NCBI GenBank assembly: GCA_024699855.1
Contig: JAMPIQ010000003.1
Location: 3,286,001-3,350,000 of the forward strand
Direction: 5' to 3'
DNA length: 64,000 bases
Source of the DNA: Aphelenchoides besseyi
Taxonomy: Eukaryota > Nematoda > Chromadorea > Rhabditida > Aphelenchoididae
The notes beneath the pieces were generated by a model. It did no database searches. It was not told where the DNA came from and saw only the letters and a program-made list of their open reading frames with translations. Position 1 is the first letter of the stretch, and each line of letters begins with the position of its first letter. Positions 46,116-56,904 of this stretch are shown here, piece after piece. The position numbers and the translations under genes are program-made.

Positions 46116-46523
46116 ATGAATCGAACGGTTCATTCGGTTTTCGTTGGATTTTGTCTTCTTTCCATCGAAGTGAACGGCGATCCCAGATTGATAACCACAA
46201 GCTTTTCAGGTCTTTCCTCAAACCCCCAACGTAAATACGCCAACAACAAATGCAGTAAGAAGAAACGTTCTCCTCTGGATATTCTCGTTTTAGTCAGAAG
46301 ACACTGAACACGACTTCTTGGACGATTATGGTCGTTTATACAACCTAGTGTTCGATGCATTTGGGAGAATCGTCTTCTATCTTAACGTGTAAGTTGGCTT
46401 CAGTGTTTTCATTTCTCCTTCAGAATTTACTTCATATTCGTGCTGTTCGTTCTCTCGTTCATTTCTTTCTGCTGGCGCCATTGGCTGACTCCGAAAAACG
46501 AAAAAGAATACAATGTCAGTTAA
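46116..46523 (+). CDS. Small single-pass membrane protein, about 80 residues
   Basis: Four short exons joined by 40-bp introns. The start ATG 46116 opens a hydrophobic leader (MNRTVHSVFVGFCLLSIE). The next exons encode VFPQTPNVNTPTTNASEDTE, HDFLDDYGRLYNLVFDAFGR, then a membrane helix spanning the last intron (VFYLNVIYFIFVLFVLSF) and a short tail (WRHWLTPKNEKEYNVS) with a stop at 46521. Splice phases agree throughout, and the acceptors are TTTTCAG, TTTTAG and TTCAG. Either the leader is a signal peptide and the product is type I, or both hydrophobic parts span the membrane. I do not recognise a family. It lies 68 bp after the STMP1-like gene and 211 bp before CTU2, all on plus. Confidence 0.6.
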
Positions 46524-46733
46524 AGACGAAGTTAGTTCAATGTTCGTGTTTAATGTACGGGTACTCTCCCATGGTTAATAAATAACGTGTAGTTACAATT
46601 TCGTTTCATTGGTCCAATTGATTTGATGCAAATCGCATTCACGAGAATTTGAAAGCTCAAAATTTGTATCGCCGTTGATCCTCATTCTGTTCATTCGACT
46701 AGTCAGTTGAACAGTTCGGTTCTCTTGCTCGAT

Positions 46734-47953
46734 ATGCTCGACCAATACCGTTGTTCCTCTTGTGATACAATGATCGTTCGTAGCCCGTTGGCCGGCGGAC
46801 CACCTAGTCGCTCGAAATGTGTGATGTGTCTGAAGAATCAGATCGTCCAGAAGTTCAAACAATCGCTGGCCGAGGGACTTGTTGAGCTCGCGAATCACGG
46901 ACCAAGCGGAGAAACACGACCACATCGTCGCATCGGTGTGGTTTGCAGTTATGATGGACGTTCTCAGGCGTTGTTGCAACTGATTCGCGAAGCTCAGCAC
47001 TCCGGTATGAAGATCCTACCAGAGGTGTGTATCACTAGAAGAACAATAGTGACTTTAAGTTGTAGATCTTTTTGTTGGAAAGTGACTTCGGAATCGAGGA
47101 ACACGAACGCGCAGAAGTTGGCAAATGGGTCGGTGATTGGCCGTTGAAGACGTTTCATTTGAGCAGTGTTCTCAACATTCGCAATCGACAAAACGTGAAT
47201 GACGCAGTGAAAGTGAGTCGCACAACGGAAACAACTGGCTACTCAGAACATTTAAGCGCGAAGAATACGATCACTTCATGAATGCACTAGGCGACTCTTG
47301 TCATCGTCGAGACTTCAAACAACTTTTGTTCGACAAATTTTGCTGGAACGTTGGACGTCAATTTCGATCGCATACTGTGCTTACTGCTGAGAACTTCGAA
47401 ATCTTAACGTTTCGCGCATTGAGTTTGCAGGACCAGTTTAGACGTCAGTGATGGGATCTTGGTCCAGAGTGATCTTTTGTTTTCAGAAGCGGCAGTCAAG
47501 CCGGTTACTGGACTTATGGACACACGCTCTCGTTCTCGAATTGTTCGTCCAATGCATAAAATCCACGATTTCGAATTGCATTTGCTTCTGAAGATCGCCG
47601 GACACGATCGATCGGTTTTCGTCAGTCCGGCACCTGAACGTTCGATCTGGGTGAGCTACGATGCCGAACATCCAAGCGAAGAACAGAAACGTAGCATGAC
47701 TGCCGTATTGTACGCGACTCAATTTCAATTCAAACACCACGCGTCAGATTACGAACAAGCCTTGATTACTTCCGGTCGTGTTCAAAATGGTGGCCAATCT
47801 CTTCAATGTCGTTTGTGTTTGATGCCGGAGAGACGCGACGAAGGCGCATTGGTCGAGAACTGCTGTCAACCTTGTATTTCGTTGTTAACTCAAGTCCGTG
47901 GGGATATTCGCGATCGTATTGTTCGTTCTTTGAGCAGTCGTGTATCATCCTAA
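46734..47953 (+). CDS. ctu2: CTU2/NCS2, tRNA 2-thiolation subunit
   Basis: Partner of CTU1/NCS6 in the cytosolic complex that thiolates the wobble uridine of Lys, Gln and Glu tRNAs. ATG 46734 is the first methionine (MLDQYRCSSCDTMIVRSP). Family blocks are CVMCLKNQIVQKFKQSL (the conserved C..C..F...KF segment), GVVCSYDGRSQALLQLIREA in place of the catalytic PP-loop, and LESDFGIEEHERAEVGKWV. FRSHTVLTAENFEILTFRAL follows, then VRPMHKIHDFELHLLLKIAG and SLQCRLCLMPERRDE near the end; the stop is at 47951. As in other CTU2 proteins the SGG ATP-binding motif of CTU1 is degenerate. The frame changes between about 47430 and 47460, where an intron or short insertion must be placed; I could not choose the exact site. 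Confidence 0.78.
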
Positions 47954-48004
47954 AGTTCATGTACTTGACATTCGGTGTCTGAAATAAACTTTTCCTCATG
48001 TGAT

Positions 48005-49824
48005 TGTCCATGAAGCGTCCGAGCTTCTGATTTAGTAGCCAAAACATAACTGCGTTTATGGTTGGGAATCGTTGATGTTTTCTGAATAGTTTATCAGCAA
48101 ACCAAGCGATTGAAAACATTCGAGCAACAATCACCGAACCTGTTGATGCACTGGTTTTTCAATTGCTGCTTCTTTTTGTTTGTTCTCCATTTGAACGATT
48201 GCGATCTCAGCATCATGGAATGTCTACGATTGTCAATTGCTCACTCGTTGGAAGTTTCGTTGCTTACTGCTTCGTCTTCCAAGAGAGGAAGAAGGTTACG
48301 AGCTTCTCGAAGTTCCCGCAATTCCAACCAACAAAGTAGAACAAAAAGCCCAAGCAAGAAAAGGAAAATTGGCTGAAACTGAAAGTTGCTTGAACGTTCG
48401 ATTGAAACGTACCGCAAACAAACACCAGACCCATGGGAAGACGTTTTTCGTAGTTTGATCCAAAGTTTCAACGATCATCGTTTGTGTGGCCGTCTCATTG
48501 GCTTCCATTTTCGTTCTGATCTTGAAACACAACCACCTTCTCAGGTGCTTTTAAAAACAGTGATGTCTATTGTCGTGCATGAGTTCGACGACGGCCGCCG
48601 AATGCTGGTAGAAAGATCGTTTTTGCTGAAAGGACGATTAATCGACAGACCGAAAAACACCACCTACCGGATCGTTCGTATCGATAACCGTGGAGTTCGC
48701 TGTATCATAAGTTTCGCTTTTCCGACCCATGAGTCGATCCAAAATCCGAAAGACGAAATGCGGCTTCTTCACGGCTACCGGTCGTTGAAAGTTGCCGTTG
48801 AGGTCAACTCTGGTTGTAGCATCAGACATTGCTTGCGGTGTTGTTGAGCATTGATCATGTGCAACGCATCGACGACATCTCGCGAGACGAACTCAAGATA
48901 GTGACCATTGGTCTGACTTCAAATTTTCTATGCCTAGTGCCGTTGATTGATTCTAATCATCCATAAATGCTGTTCGTTTCTGTGCGCTGTTCATGCGAAT
49001 ACTCAAACCGTTTAGACACCGTTAACCTTCTCGTTTGGATTCAATTCCCAATAGCACCCGAGGAAGAGCCTGAGATTGGGAAACGACCTAATGGGCCGTC
49101 GGAACTTGGACTCCTTTGTCTGTTTGAAAGACCGACTGCGTTCTCTGGCGATATTGCTCGGTAGTTGTTATGCAATTGACCGGAGGTTCGCTTGGTTGTT
49201 AATCGCATGAACGAGTCGTCACTTATGGGTCGTATATAAGCTTGAGAAACAAGTCCGCCCTCCATTTTCAGTTTCTGTGGTCGATCAACTGCGCGATCCT
49301 CCTTTATTGCCAAGTTTTCAGTAAGTAACGGGATATCGGATCTGCAATGGACAGCGAATTCCTGTTGTCCTTGAGAGTAGTTATTGGCAAGAAGTTTGTC
49401 CATTTTATCTGTATTGATTTTTATGTTGAGATTCTTTGTTGGGGTGTGATTTTAAGGACTCAATCCACTTGTTCTTCAAGTTCTCAAGAAACTTTACGGA
49501 TTTTCCATCGATCAGTTGTGAACGCGCTTTAGTTTTGCAACTTCTTTCTCTTTGAGTGATTACTGCGACCAACTATGCAAAATGCACAACAGCATCACAT
49601 TGGCATGTGTATTTGTGAGAGGTACTGCGGAATCAATTTATCAGTTATTTTCGATGGACTATCGCTTTCTGAGCCTAACTTTCGGTTCAATCACTTCAGT
49701 TCTTTCTTAGCGAATTTTGCTTTCTTGTTTATGTTGCAATCGTGTCATCGTTTAGCGACGTTAATTGATCTCATGATACTTCAAATCTTCATTAATTCAA
49801 ATGTTCAGATAATCAAATACAACG
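48005..49824. other. Poorly resolved stretch with a possible broken ORF
   Basis: A plus-strand frame near 48240-48380 (LPREEEGYELLEVPAIP, NKVEQKAQARKGKLAETE) is followed in another frame at 48386-48847 by WEDVFRSLIQSF, then LKGRLIDRPKNTTYRIVRI and a cysteine-ending tail. No consensus intron joins them clearly. This may be one gene with an unnoticed splice site, or a decaying one. The rest, to 49824, contains no supportable gene. Confidence 0.3.
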
Positions 49825-50993
49825 ATGGCAACCAGCAAAATTGCGGAAAACGAACGTCAATTGATGGGCAGCTTCGCGGTGCTCGGCGCCGATGATCAGC
49901 ATCCTATTGATGGGCAATTCTTGGTTAAGAACGAAGATCATGATTGCACAATCCTCGACCTCTTCCACTCCAAATCACAGTAAGTTTCGAGTTGCTTTCT
50001 TCAGCCTTCTTGTTTAGAACTTTTAATTTCGACTTTCCATCGTCAACTATCGGAGAATCATCGCGGAAGACGAATGCTTATTGCATTCAGTGTTTTCCAC
50101 TGGACATGTACACTGCCTTTTTGCTGTTCGGAGCCAATGGCTCGAACAATTTGCATGTCGGACTTGGACATTTTGACTATGAATGTTCGATGTTCGTCGT
50201 CGAACAGACGACTTTTGTGTCAGCCTACACGAAGACTTCTTTTTGCATGTGGTACCCGCAATCAAATCCGTCCTTGGGCACTGTCTTAAAGATTCCCCAC
50301 TATAGTCCTTCTTGAGTCGATTTTTTTCGTGGTTCGATTGAAAGCCGACAACCAACTCCGAGTATCGTCGCTTGCAGCCCTACGGAAAATGAGTAACTTT
50401 GGATGCTTCGACGTTCATCTTTACGGGTGGGCTCGCGACGATACCAACAACAACAATGCTAGTCAACCGATCGACCTGATCGAATTCGATGGACGATCGA
50501 CTGGAATATGGCGAAAGGAGTCAATTTAGTAACTTTGATCTTTCACTACAATAACCAGATCTTACATTTCCGAAAGCTAGTAGTGTATTATCCAGTTCTA
50601 CGTGTTGCATTGGAAGAACGCTCTGTGTTGAAATTACCGTGACGAAGAAGAGTCGGAAATCCTGTCGCTGCATTTGGATACCTCGACGTGGAACAGCGCG
50701 GATATTATATTGAAGAATGTCTGGTCAATTCAGAGCGATGAAGCACAAGCACTGATTGTGCAAACACCTTCTGATGTTGTAGAGGTGGATAACATTTATC
50801 AATTTGCGGTCAAGTAAGTTGAAAACCAAACTACAGAATGGACAAGAACCTTTTCAGTGAACCGGACAAACTCTCCAATTTAGTTTGACTTCGACTGAAA
50901 CCCATCTTCGACGCCCGGCCTGATGCCTACAATTCTATTCTGAGGCAGTTACTCAAGAATCTTAAGCAAAAATGTCCCCTCAATTCTAACTGA
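49825..50993 (+). pseudogene. Unrecognised gene, possibly decayed (in-frame TGA)
   Basis: Begins at ATG 49825 (MATSKIAENERQLMGSFAVL, then DDQHPIDGQFLVKNEDHD). A GTAAGT...TTTAG intron leads to NFDFPSSTIGESS and FPLDMYTAFLLFGANGSNN. Further plus-strand segments are NFGCFDVHLYGWARDDTNNN at about 50390-50450 and SEILSLHLDTSTWNSADIIL at about 50650-50715. The last part, reached through a GTAAGT...TTTTCAG intron, reads EPDKLSNLV, an in-frame TGA at 50886-50888, then LRLKPIFDARPDAYNSILRQ to a stop at 50991. Frames of the middle segments do not connect simply. I recognise no family. It is probably a gene that has begun to decay, or one whose middle introns I failed to place. Confidence 0.38.
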
Positions 50994-52042
50994 TGTTTGT
51001 TTCTGTTATATCGTTTTTTTGTTGTAAACTTTTATTTTGCCGAGTAGAAAATAAAATGTCTTTGACTTGATAGTCATCACTTTGCATTCGACGTTAGTTT
51101 GAACCGTTGTCTAAGATGACAACAGCTTGGGTTTGATGACTTATGCTTTATTTGATTATTGAATTTTACGATCAAATTAACTCCTTATGAACCAGAATAT
51201 CCACCGAAATTAAACAGACGGCGGCAAGAAGGTTGAACTCTCAATACTTCGGCAATCTCTCCGGTATTCCTTTCGACTGTTGATAAAACACTTAAACGTA
51301 CCGTTAGCTTCGTTCTCAACTGGTTAAAAACTCTTGCCGATTCTCGACCATTACTCCCGCCTTCCATTTGGCTGAGGATCAATTGGCCAAAAATTGTGAA
51401 GTCGCGTTTCGGTTACTTTTATTTCGACTTGAACTCACAATTTACAGACTCGAAGGCCATTACCTTTCAACCAACTTCTGTGAGCAATGACCGTTGTTCT
51501 TTTGTCAACAAACCGTTTTCCATGTGAGTACAATTGCCGCATTCACTGCCCTCCTGTTGAGCAATCAACTGCTACAAAGTTTTCGTCCTTCATTCAAGCA
51601 CATATCAGCGGTTGATTGGGTCGAGGAAACAGAACGAGAGATCGACCAGTTTTTAGCTCTCGAATCCAACGACACTGACAGTTCTCGTTTATATTGCTGC
51701 AATCAAGAGGTCATGCTGTTTTCCAAACATTTGCTTGTGGAGGTGGTTTGGTTTCAACAACAGCGACGAGTTTTGGTCAGCTTCCCATGCGAATACCAAA
51801 ATCGTGAGGTTTCTTTCGACGACTTTGTTTCCAATCAAATTCATAATCGTATGGTTATTTTTGTGTATCAACTCATTCATTGCTTGTTCAGATGTGAATT
51901 CTATGATTCGCAAACATAAAAAATTTTTGTTTATTGGGTGCAAAAGAAGTAACGAATGAAACTAAATGACATTCAATTCGAACGGTTTGACGTGCACAAA
52001 CTTCACCTTGTTCTTTGGCTTTTCATTCTGAAAATAGTCGTT
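50994..52042. other. Stretch with no closed gene
   Basis: A plus-strand ORF at 51494-51919 (DWVEETEREIDQFLALESND inside) and an adjoining frame near 51410-51520 (FGYFYFDLNSQFTDSKAI) look weakly coding, but start, stop and introns cannot be fixed. Nothing else is supportable. Confidence 0.3.
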
Positions 52043-52504
52043 TTAATAGTTGGAAGTGGGAACACGCACCACGCCATCGATTTCAATTGGAACCACGGGC
52101 CAAAGAGCCGAAGTGATGAGAATGTAAAGTTGCGTGATGTTGCACCAAGTGAAAGCGAACCACAAGCGAAAAGCTGCTCCAAAGTATGAATTCTAAATCG
52201 TAAATATGAATTGTCACATTGGCTTTCTTGGAATTCTCACGTTAGATGCGATTTGAAAACCGCAAACTTCGACGATTCCCATTGCAAAGACGGCAATTGG
52301 AATCAACAAATGCAAGAAGACATTGAGCGGTGGGGCACGTTCAACAAACGGTACCGACGAAATGAGCAAAATCAAACGAATGAGAAGCAGAACAACCGGC
52401 AATTCAATGATCGACAAAAATGGATCGCGACCAATGGCATCCATTTGCGAAGCACTGAAGACGCAGGCACGTGCGGGAGTCACGTTCGACCAATTGATTG
52501 CCAT
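52043..52504 (-). CDS. Small multi-pass membrane protein, about 137 residues
   Basis: Two exons on minus. Exon 1 starts at ATG 52504 (MAINWSNVTPARACVFSASQ) and carries two hydrophobic helices (LPVVLLLIRLILLISSVPFV and LLIPIAVFAMGIVEVCGF) before a GTGAGA donor. Exon 2 follows a GATTTAG acceptor and adds a third helix (FAFTWCNITQLYILITSALW) and a short C-terminus (VVPIEIDGVVRVPTSNY), with the stop at 52043. The frame is continuous and both sites are canonical. The predicted product is a three- or four-helix membrane protein with an N-terminal sequon (NWSN). I do not recognise a family. The gene ends head-on against the poorly resolved plus-strand block. Confidence 0.62.
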
Positions 52505-52583
52505 GTAAGTCGAAAAAACGGTCAAACTCTGAGCAAACGATTATCCATTTGATAAGAATCTTTCAACTCACAAATCCAAACGA

Positions 52584-52727
52584 ATGACCGGCAATCGAAA
52601 GCGAACTTTTATGTTGAGACAAAGCGAAGTTAAACGACATCTTGTCTATTGTAAAACAGAACGAGCAGATGAATTCAACCGACTAATTGAACGACGAGCA
52701 GAAGCAGTGGCTTGCGAACGAAAATAA
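52584..52727 (+). CDS. Short arginine-rich ORF, 47 residues
   Basis: An ATG at 52584 opens a 47-codon frame (MTGNRKRTFMLRQSEVKRHL, then YCKTERADEFNRLIERRAEA, ending CERK) and a TAA stop. It is strongly helical and basic, with no membrane segment. It lies between two minus-strand genes with no overlap. It might be a true micropeptide, the last exon of a plus-strand gene, or chance. Confidence 0.3.
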   Translation: MTGNRKRTFMLRQSEVKRHLVYCKTERADEFNRLIERRAEAVACERK

Positions 52728-52832
52728 AACTAACAACAGAATTTGCATAAACAGAAATGAACGATTACGTAAATTTGTTTACTTTCGGTTACTTATTGAA
52801 GAACATTAAAAGGATAAAACGTGAAAAGAAGT

Positions 52833-53681
52833 TTAAGAATCCAAGAAACGCGGTTGACATTGCAATTGCACAGCCAAACAGATCGCACACTTCTTCGTTC
52901 GCGGATTACAACTAGTGCAATAGATGACCTGAACACAAATCTGAACCGAGAACAAAATATTAAACCGACGTGTCCACACTCCTTGATCGCGATCGTGGCC
53001 TTCTCGTAGCAGCGAACACAACGATTATTTCGATTTTCCGTACAAAACATTCGGTACTCCGCTGGGCAAAGTACTTTGACCAAATTGCTGCTCTAAACAC
53101 TAAGGTTTTTGATTCTGATACACACCTACGAAAATCCTTGAATCTCGACATTGAATAGCCAAAAAGTCCTTTCCAGGTGGCGCGTTCAAAATGTAAATTC
53201 CAGATTCTATGTGAAAATTTTTGAAACAAAACTGAAAACACGAAGTAAAGATAAACGTCAAACACAAACCTCCACAGCATTCGAGTTTTCAATACGTCGA
53301 ATCGAAACAATCAGCCGAGTACCACCTTTGTAAGGCGGACAAACCACTTTGAATTCGGTTCTCACGAACTTCACGAAGCGACTGACATTCGCAAGCGATT
53401 CGGTGTGTGCTTGAGCGTATTTGGGGCGCATCTCGGATATTCCAAACATGAAATCGTTTTTCACATCACACTAAAAACAATCAACTGAGCTCTACGGCGA
53501 CTTCTCTTACATTGAACAGAAACATGTAATTCAGGATGCCCGATTTGTTGTTCAAAAGTTGACTGATGGATTGCTCGCCAATGATCATATGTTCGGAAAC
53601 GTTGTGCATTCGAATCGCTGGAGTCGAGTTTGCGGTGGTCATGACATTCACTGAAACGAATTTCTGTTCTAATGAATTCAT
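52833..53681 (-). CDS. RING-finger protein, probable E3 ubiquitin ligase
   Basis: Five exons on minus. It starts at 53681 (MNSLEQKFVSVNVMTTANST) and continues through HNVSEHMIIGEQSISQLL, a GTAAGA intron, CDVKNDFMFGISEMRPKYAQ and VCPPYKGGTRLIVSIRRIEN. After a GTTTGT...TTTTCAG intron come FCFKNFHIESGIYILNAPPG and LAIQCRDSRIF, then VKVLCPAEYRMFCTEN. The C-terminal RING reads CVRCYEKATIAIKECGH, then after an intron YCTSCNPRTKKCAICLAVQ, ending CQPRFLDS at 52833. The C..C...C.H..C..C...C..C spacing fits a C3HC4 RING (such domains recruit ubiquitin-charged E2 enzymes), similar in position to those of Neuralized-type ligases. The N-terminal 200 residues match nothing I know. All listed junctions are in phase. 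Confidence 0.68.
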
Positions 53682-54119
53682 TTAACTACAATGCGACAAA
53701 ACAACAATAGATACAATACAATAGTAATTGCAAACAATTCAGTTCTCACCTAGAGTGATGCAAAAGGCTTTCTAAGGGAAGTTCAATGACCACAAACATT
53801 CTAACAATTTTGCTTAAAGGAAATCCAATTTAACGAAAATCTCAATTGTTACTTGAACCAACAGAGAATACAAAATCTAATCACAGAAACGTTAAAACAA
53901 CGTCCGATGTGAACAGTTGACTCTCAACGCGATCTGCCTGTTCGTTTTGCTGTTTGGGAGAAAACGCGAGATGCTGCGTAGTAGACGAGTTAATGTAAAC
54001 TAATTGGTTGTTTGCCAAGAAACCCGGATCTTTACACTGTCAATTCTTGTCGTGATCACGTTTAACTATTTAGCGTTGTGGATTCTGCTTATTCTTGGAA
54101 TTTTAGGTTCCAATACGTG
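53682..54119. promoter_or_regulatory. Divergent intergenic region between RING gene and eIF3m
   Basis: 438 bp between two divergently oriented starts with no ORF of note. By position it should contain the promoters of both genes. An acceptor-like TTTTAG lies 14 bp before the eIF3m ATG and might mark the end of a 5' untranslated intron. No TATA or other defined element can be named. Confidence 0.4.
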
Positions 54120-55422
54120 ATGGCGGCCGTTAAAACCGACGGATTCTTCGCGTGTAAAGAGGAGAAGACGAGTGTCGCCGAATTGCACGATTTTTTCGCG
54201 AGCAAAGAAGTCAAATTGGCAGCTCCATCGAATGACTTGTTCTCGAGCATCAAACAGTTTTTGCAAGCAACCGAAAAGGTTGCTGGACAATTGAACGAAA
54301 AAGACTTGGAATTGGTACTGAATGCGATTCTCAACCTCTCCATCGTGTTGACTGTCGAGCAAACAGTCGAGTTCGTTAAACAGATTTGTGAGATCTTTAC
54401 CACAGAATCATTTCAAACCAAAGGATGGAACTCGAATGTAAGTTCAAGATTTTGAGTGTTTTATTTGTCGTTATAGGCGGGAGTTGCAATTCGTGTTCTC
54501 TCCAACATGTTGCATTTGTACGCTGAAAGACCGCAAATTGGTTTGTTGATTCTGAAGCGTATTTTGGAGATTGCCGGCAAAGCAGAAGTCACCCAAATGG
54601 TTGATACTTCGTTGGAAGCTGTTGATAAGTACGCAACGGATTGGAAATTGACTGTCGAAGACAAACGAGAGTTGTTGCGAGTTCTTCATCACGCACTAAT
54701 CATCGACAATCGAGCGGATTCTGCTTTTGAGGTTTGTGTTTCTTGTCATTTTCATTTTGATTGTTTTTAAAGGTTATGACCACTCTTCTCAAAACCTACA
54801 CCGATGTCGATGCAGATCGCGCCAAAGAAGATGCTCGTGAGTGCGTACGAACTGCGATAGTCGATCCGAAATCGTTTTCCGTCGATGCACTTCTCCGTTT
54901 GACTGCAGTCCAACGTTTGCAACAAACCGATCCAAAGATTCATCAAGTGTTGACTTTGTTTTCCACTGGTCAGCTCGCCGATTATCGTCAGTTCATCAAA
55001 GCGAATCCGAACTTTGTCCGCGATCAACTGCAGGTCGACGAAGAGATTCTGGAGAAGAAGATCAAGATGTTATCGTTGATTTCACTCGCTGAAACACAGT
55101 CAGTTATTCCATTGAAGAAGTTGTCCACCGAATTAGACATCCCCGACATTGAGCTGTTGGAAGAGTTTTTGATTGATGCGATTCGGATTAACGCCGTAAA
55201 CGTGAGTCTAAAATTCATTAGCATCTAGAGGAGTGTTGGTGTTTTCAGGGCAAAATTAACGAGCGAAGTAGCGAATTCGTGATCACAACCTTCCAACATC
55301 GTTCGTTTGCTCGTCCTCAATGGGAACTGTTACAGAAACGTTTGAGTTCGCTGTTAAAGAACGTGAGACGTTCACACGGAAATTTGGATAAACTGCTGAC
55401 TGGAGAGCCAATTGAGGCTTAA
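54120..55422 (+). CDS. eif3m: eIF3m, translation initiation factor 3 subunit M
   Basis: PCI-domain subunit of the eIF3 complex that bridges mRNA, eIFs and the 40S ribosome. The start is ATG 54120 (MAAVKTDGFFACKEEKTSVA). An N-terminal helical repeat region (AGVAIRVLSNMLHLYAERPQ) is followed by ECVRTAIVDPKSFSVDALLR, then LADYRQFIKANPNFVRDQL, and the PCI winged helix (LSLISLAETQSVIPLKKLST, ELDIPDIELLEEFLIDAIRI, then NERSSEFVITTFQHRSF and QWELLQKRLSSLLKNVRRSH). Human eIF3m has the same order and the same HRTF..QW end. It stops at 55420 after ..TGEPIEA. Four coding exons with introns of about 45 bp. Length (about 390 residues) is normal. Confidence 0.9.
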
Positions 55423-56904
55423 GATCGAATAATGGTTTTGAGGGATTGTTCTGATTTCTCAACCGTGTAATATCTTGTTTTGTTGTTTGTTAACGAATTT
55501 GATTGATAAAATATTGTGGTTTGTTATCTTCGACTTCATTGGCATCATGATCACAGGACTGTTACAACTGAAGGTTGCGGTATTGAACACAACAATAGTG
55601 ATTCTTCATGGTTATTGAAGGTATTTCGCTTAACGAACAGATCTCTAGTCAATAGCAAAGTCCTCAAAATTCGTTGTTTTCCTTTTCTTTAAACCCTTCG
55701 ATTTCACATCAATTACCGCACTTTTGTCGGCAACCAAAGTGACGTGAACTCGGGTTACTGCACGTGTTTCTACTCATAATCCGCGATGTATGTCGAAGCA
55801 AAACCGGAAAATCCGTGCGCGAAAAGAAGTTCGCGAAACGGGAAAACAAAAAAGCGACATTTCGGTTTGTAATTTTTGTCCTTCAAATACGATTAAGGTG
55901 CGCAAAGCTTACAAATGAATAGTTTTGTTCTTATCTTCGGATTAATTTGTGTTTGACTTTCGTTATCACGATTATCGAGAATAACTTTGATGTCCGTTGT
56001 GTTCAAGAGCAACTTATGAACTTCAACATTGACCCATTAGTTATGAGAACAGAAAGACGAATTGGCGCCGATCGACCTTGTCAACGAACTGGCATTTTCA
56101 GTGTTCCTGTTTGTTAGCTTTTAATATTGCCACGTTAAGTTGTACCTAAAATTCGGTCGTTAAAAAGTTTATGTTCAGCGAATCTTATTATCTGAGAGCT
56201 ATAAAACACGATCTTACAGTGTTTAGTAGCCTTATAATCTGTAAACAAGCGAAGCTCTTTGTTCGTTTATTCGGTGTAGCACAGTGAATTTTTGGACTGT
56301 AAAGTAACAAACTGTTTAGTCTTTTTTGCCTTGAAAGCATTGGTTCAGAATAAAACACCAAGGACTAATTGTGTTTTGCATTTCGTACTTCTTGATTACC
56401 CTCATTGACCTGCAAGTGATGAAATCGGGACTTGAGTTTAGCAGAGGAAAGAAAAACACCCTATTTACTGCGAAGGAAAGGTACCCAAAAGTTTTTCAAA
56501 AAGCGAACGTTCACATGTCACACGCCAAAAAGGTCGAACACATTCGTCTAACTCTCCATCGACGCATTCAGTTGAAAGTGGGTCTGTTTTCTTGGTTGTA
56601 TTTTTCATTTGTCCAACTGTCTAATCTTCAGATTAGAATGTTGTTTTGGAAGCAATTTTCTTTGAGATCAAAACTCGTGTCCTTGATTTGAACTGTACGC
56701 CCATCTTCCAATTTAGTTTCATTGCAAATCGATTCTTGTAAAAGGTTGCGGAAGAAGCTGTTACTGGAGCAAATTACCTCATTTAGTCATCCTCTTGTTG
56801 TCGCTCAAAAACCGTTCCGTCTTCGAAGCAGAAGAAGATTCGATCGTGTTCCTCTTCGTTTGATCAATCATTTTATTTCATCGATTGAAGTTGTTTAGAT
56901 CAAA
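55423..56904. other. Intergenic stretch, no supportable gene
   Basis: AT-rich with scattered short ORFs; the longest (56371-56691) has no recognised motif and no matching exons. It separates eIF3m from the metalloproteinase gene and presumably carries the latter's promoter. Confidence 0.45.

Noticed and set aside
49041..49403. Minus-strand ORF of 120 residues
   Set aside because: Reads plausibly but has no domain, no flanking exon signals and no neighbours that support it.
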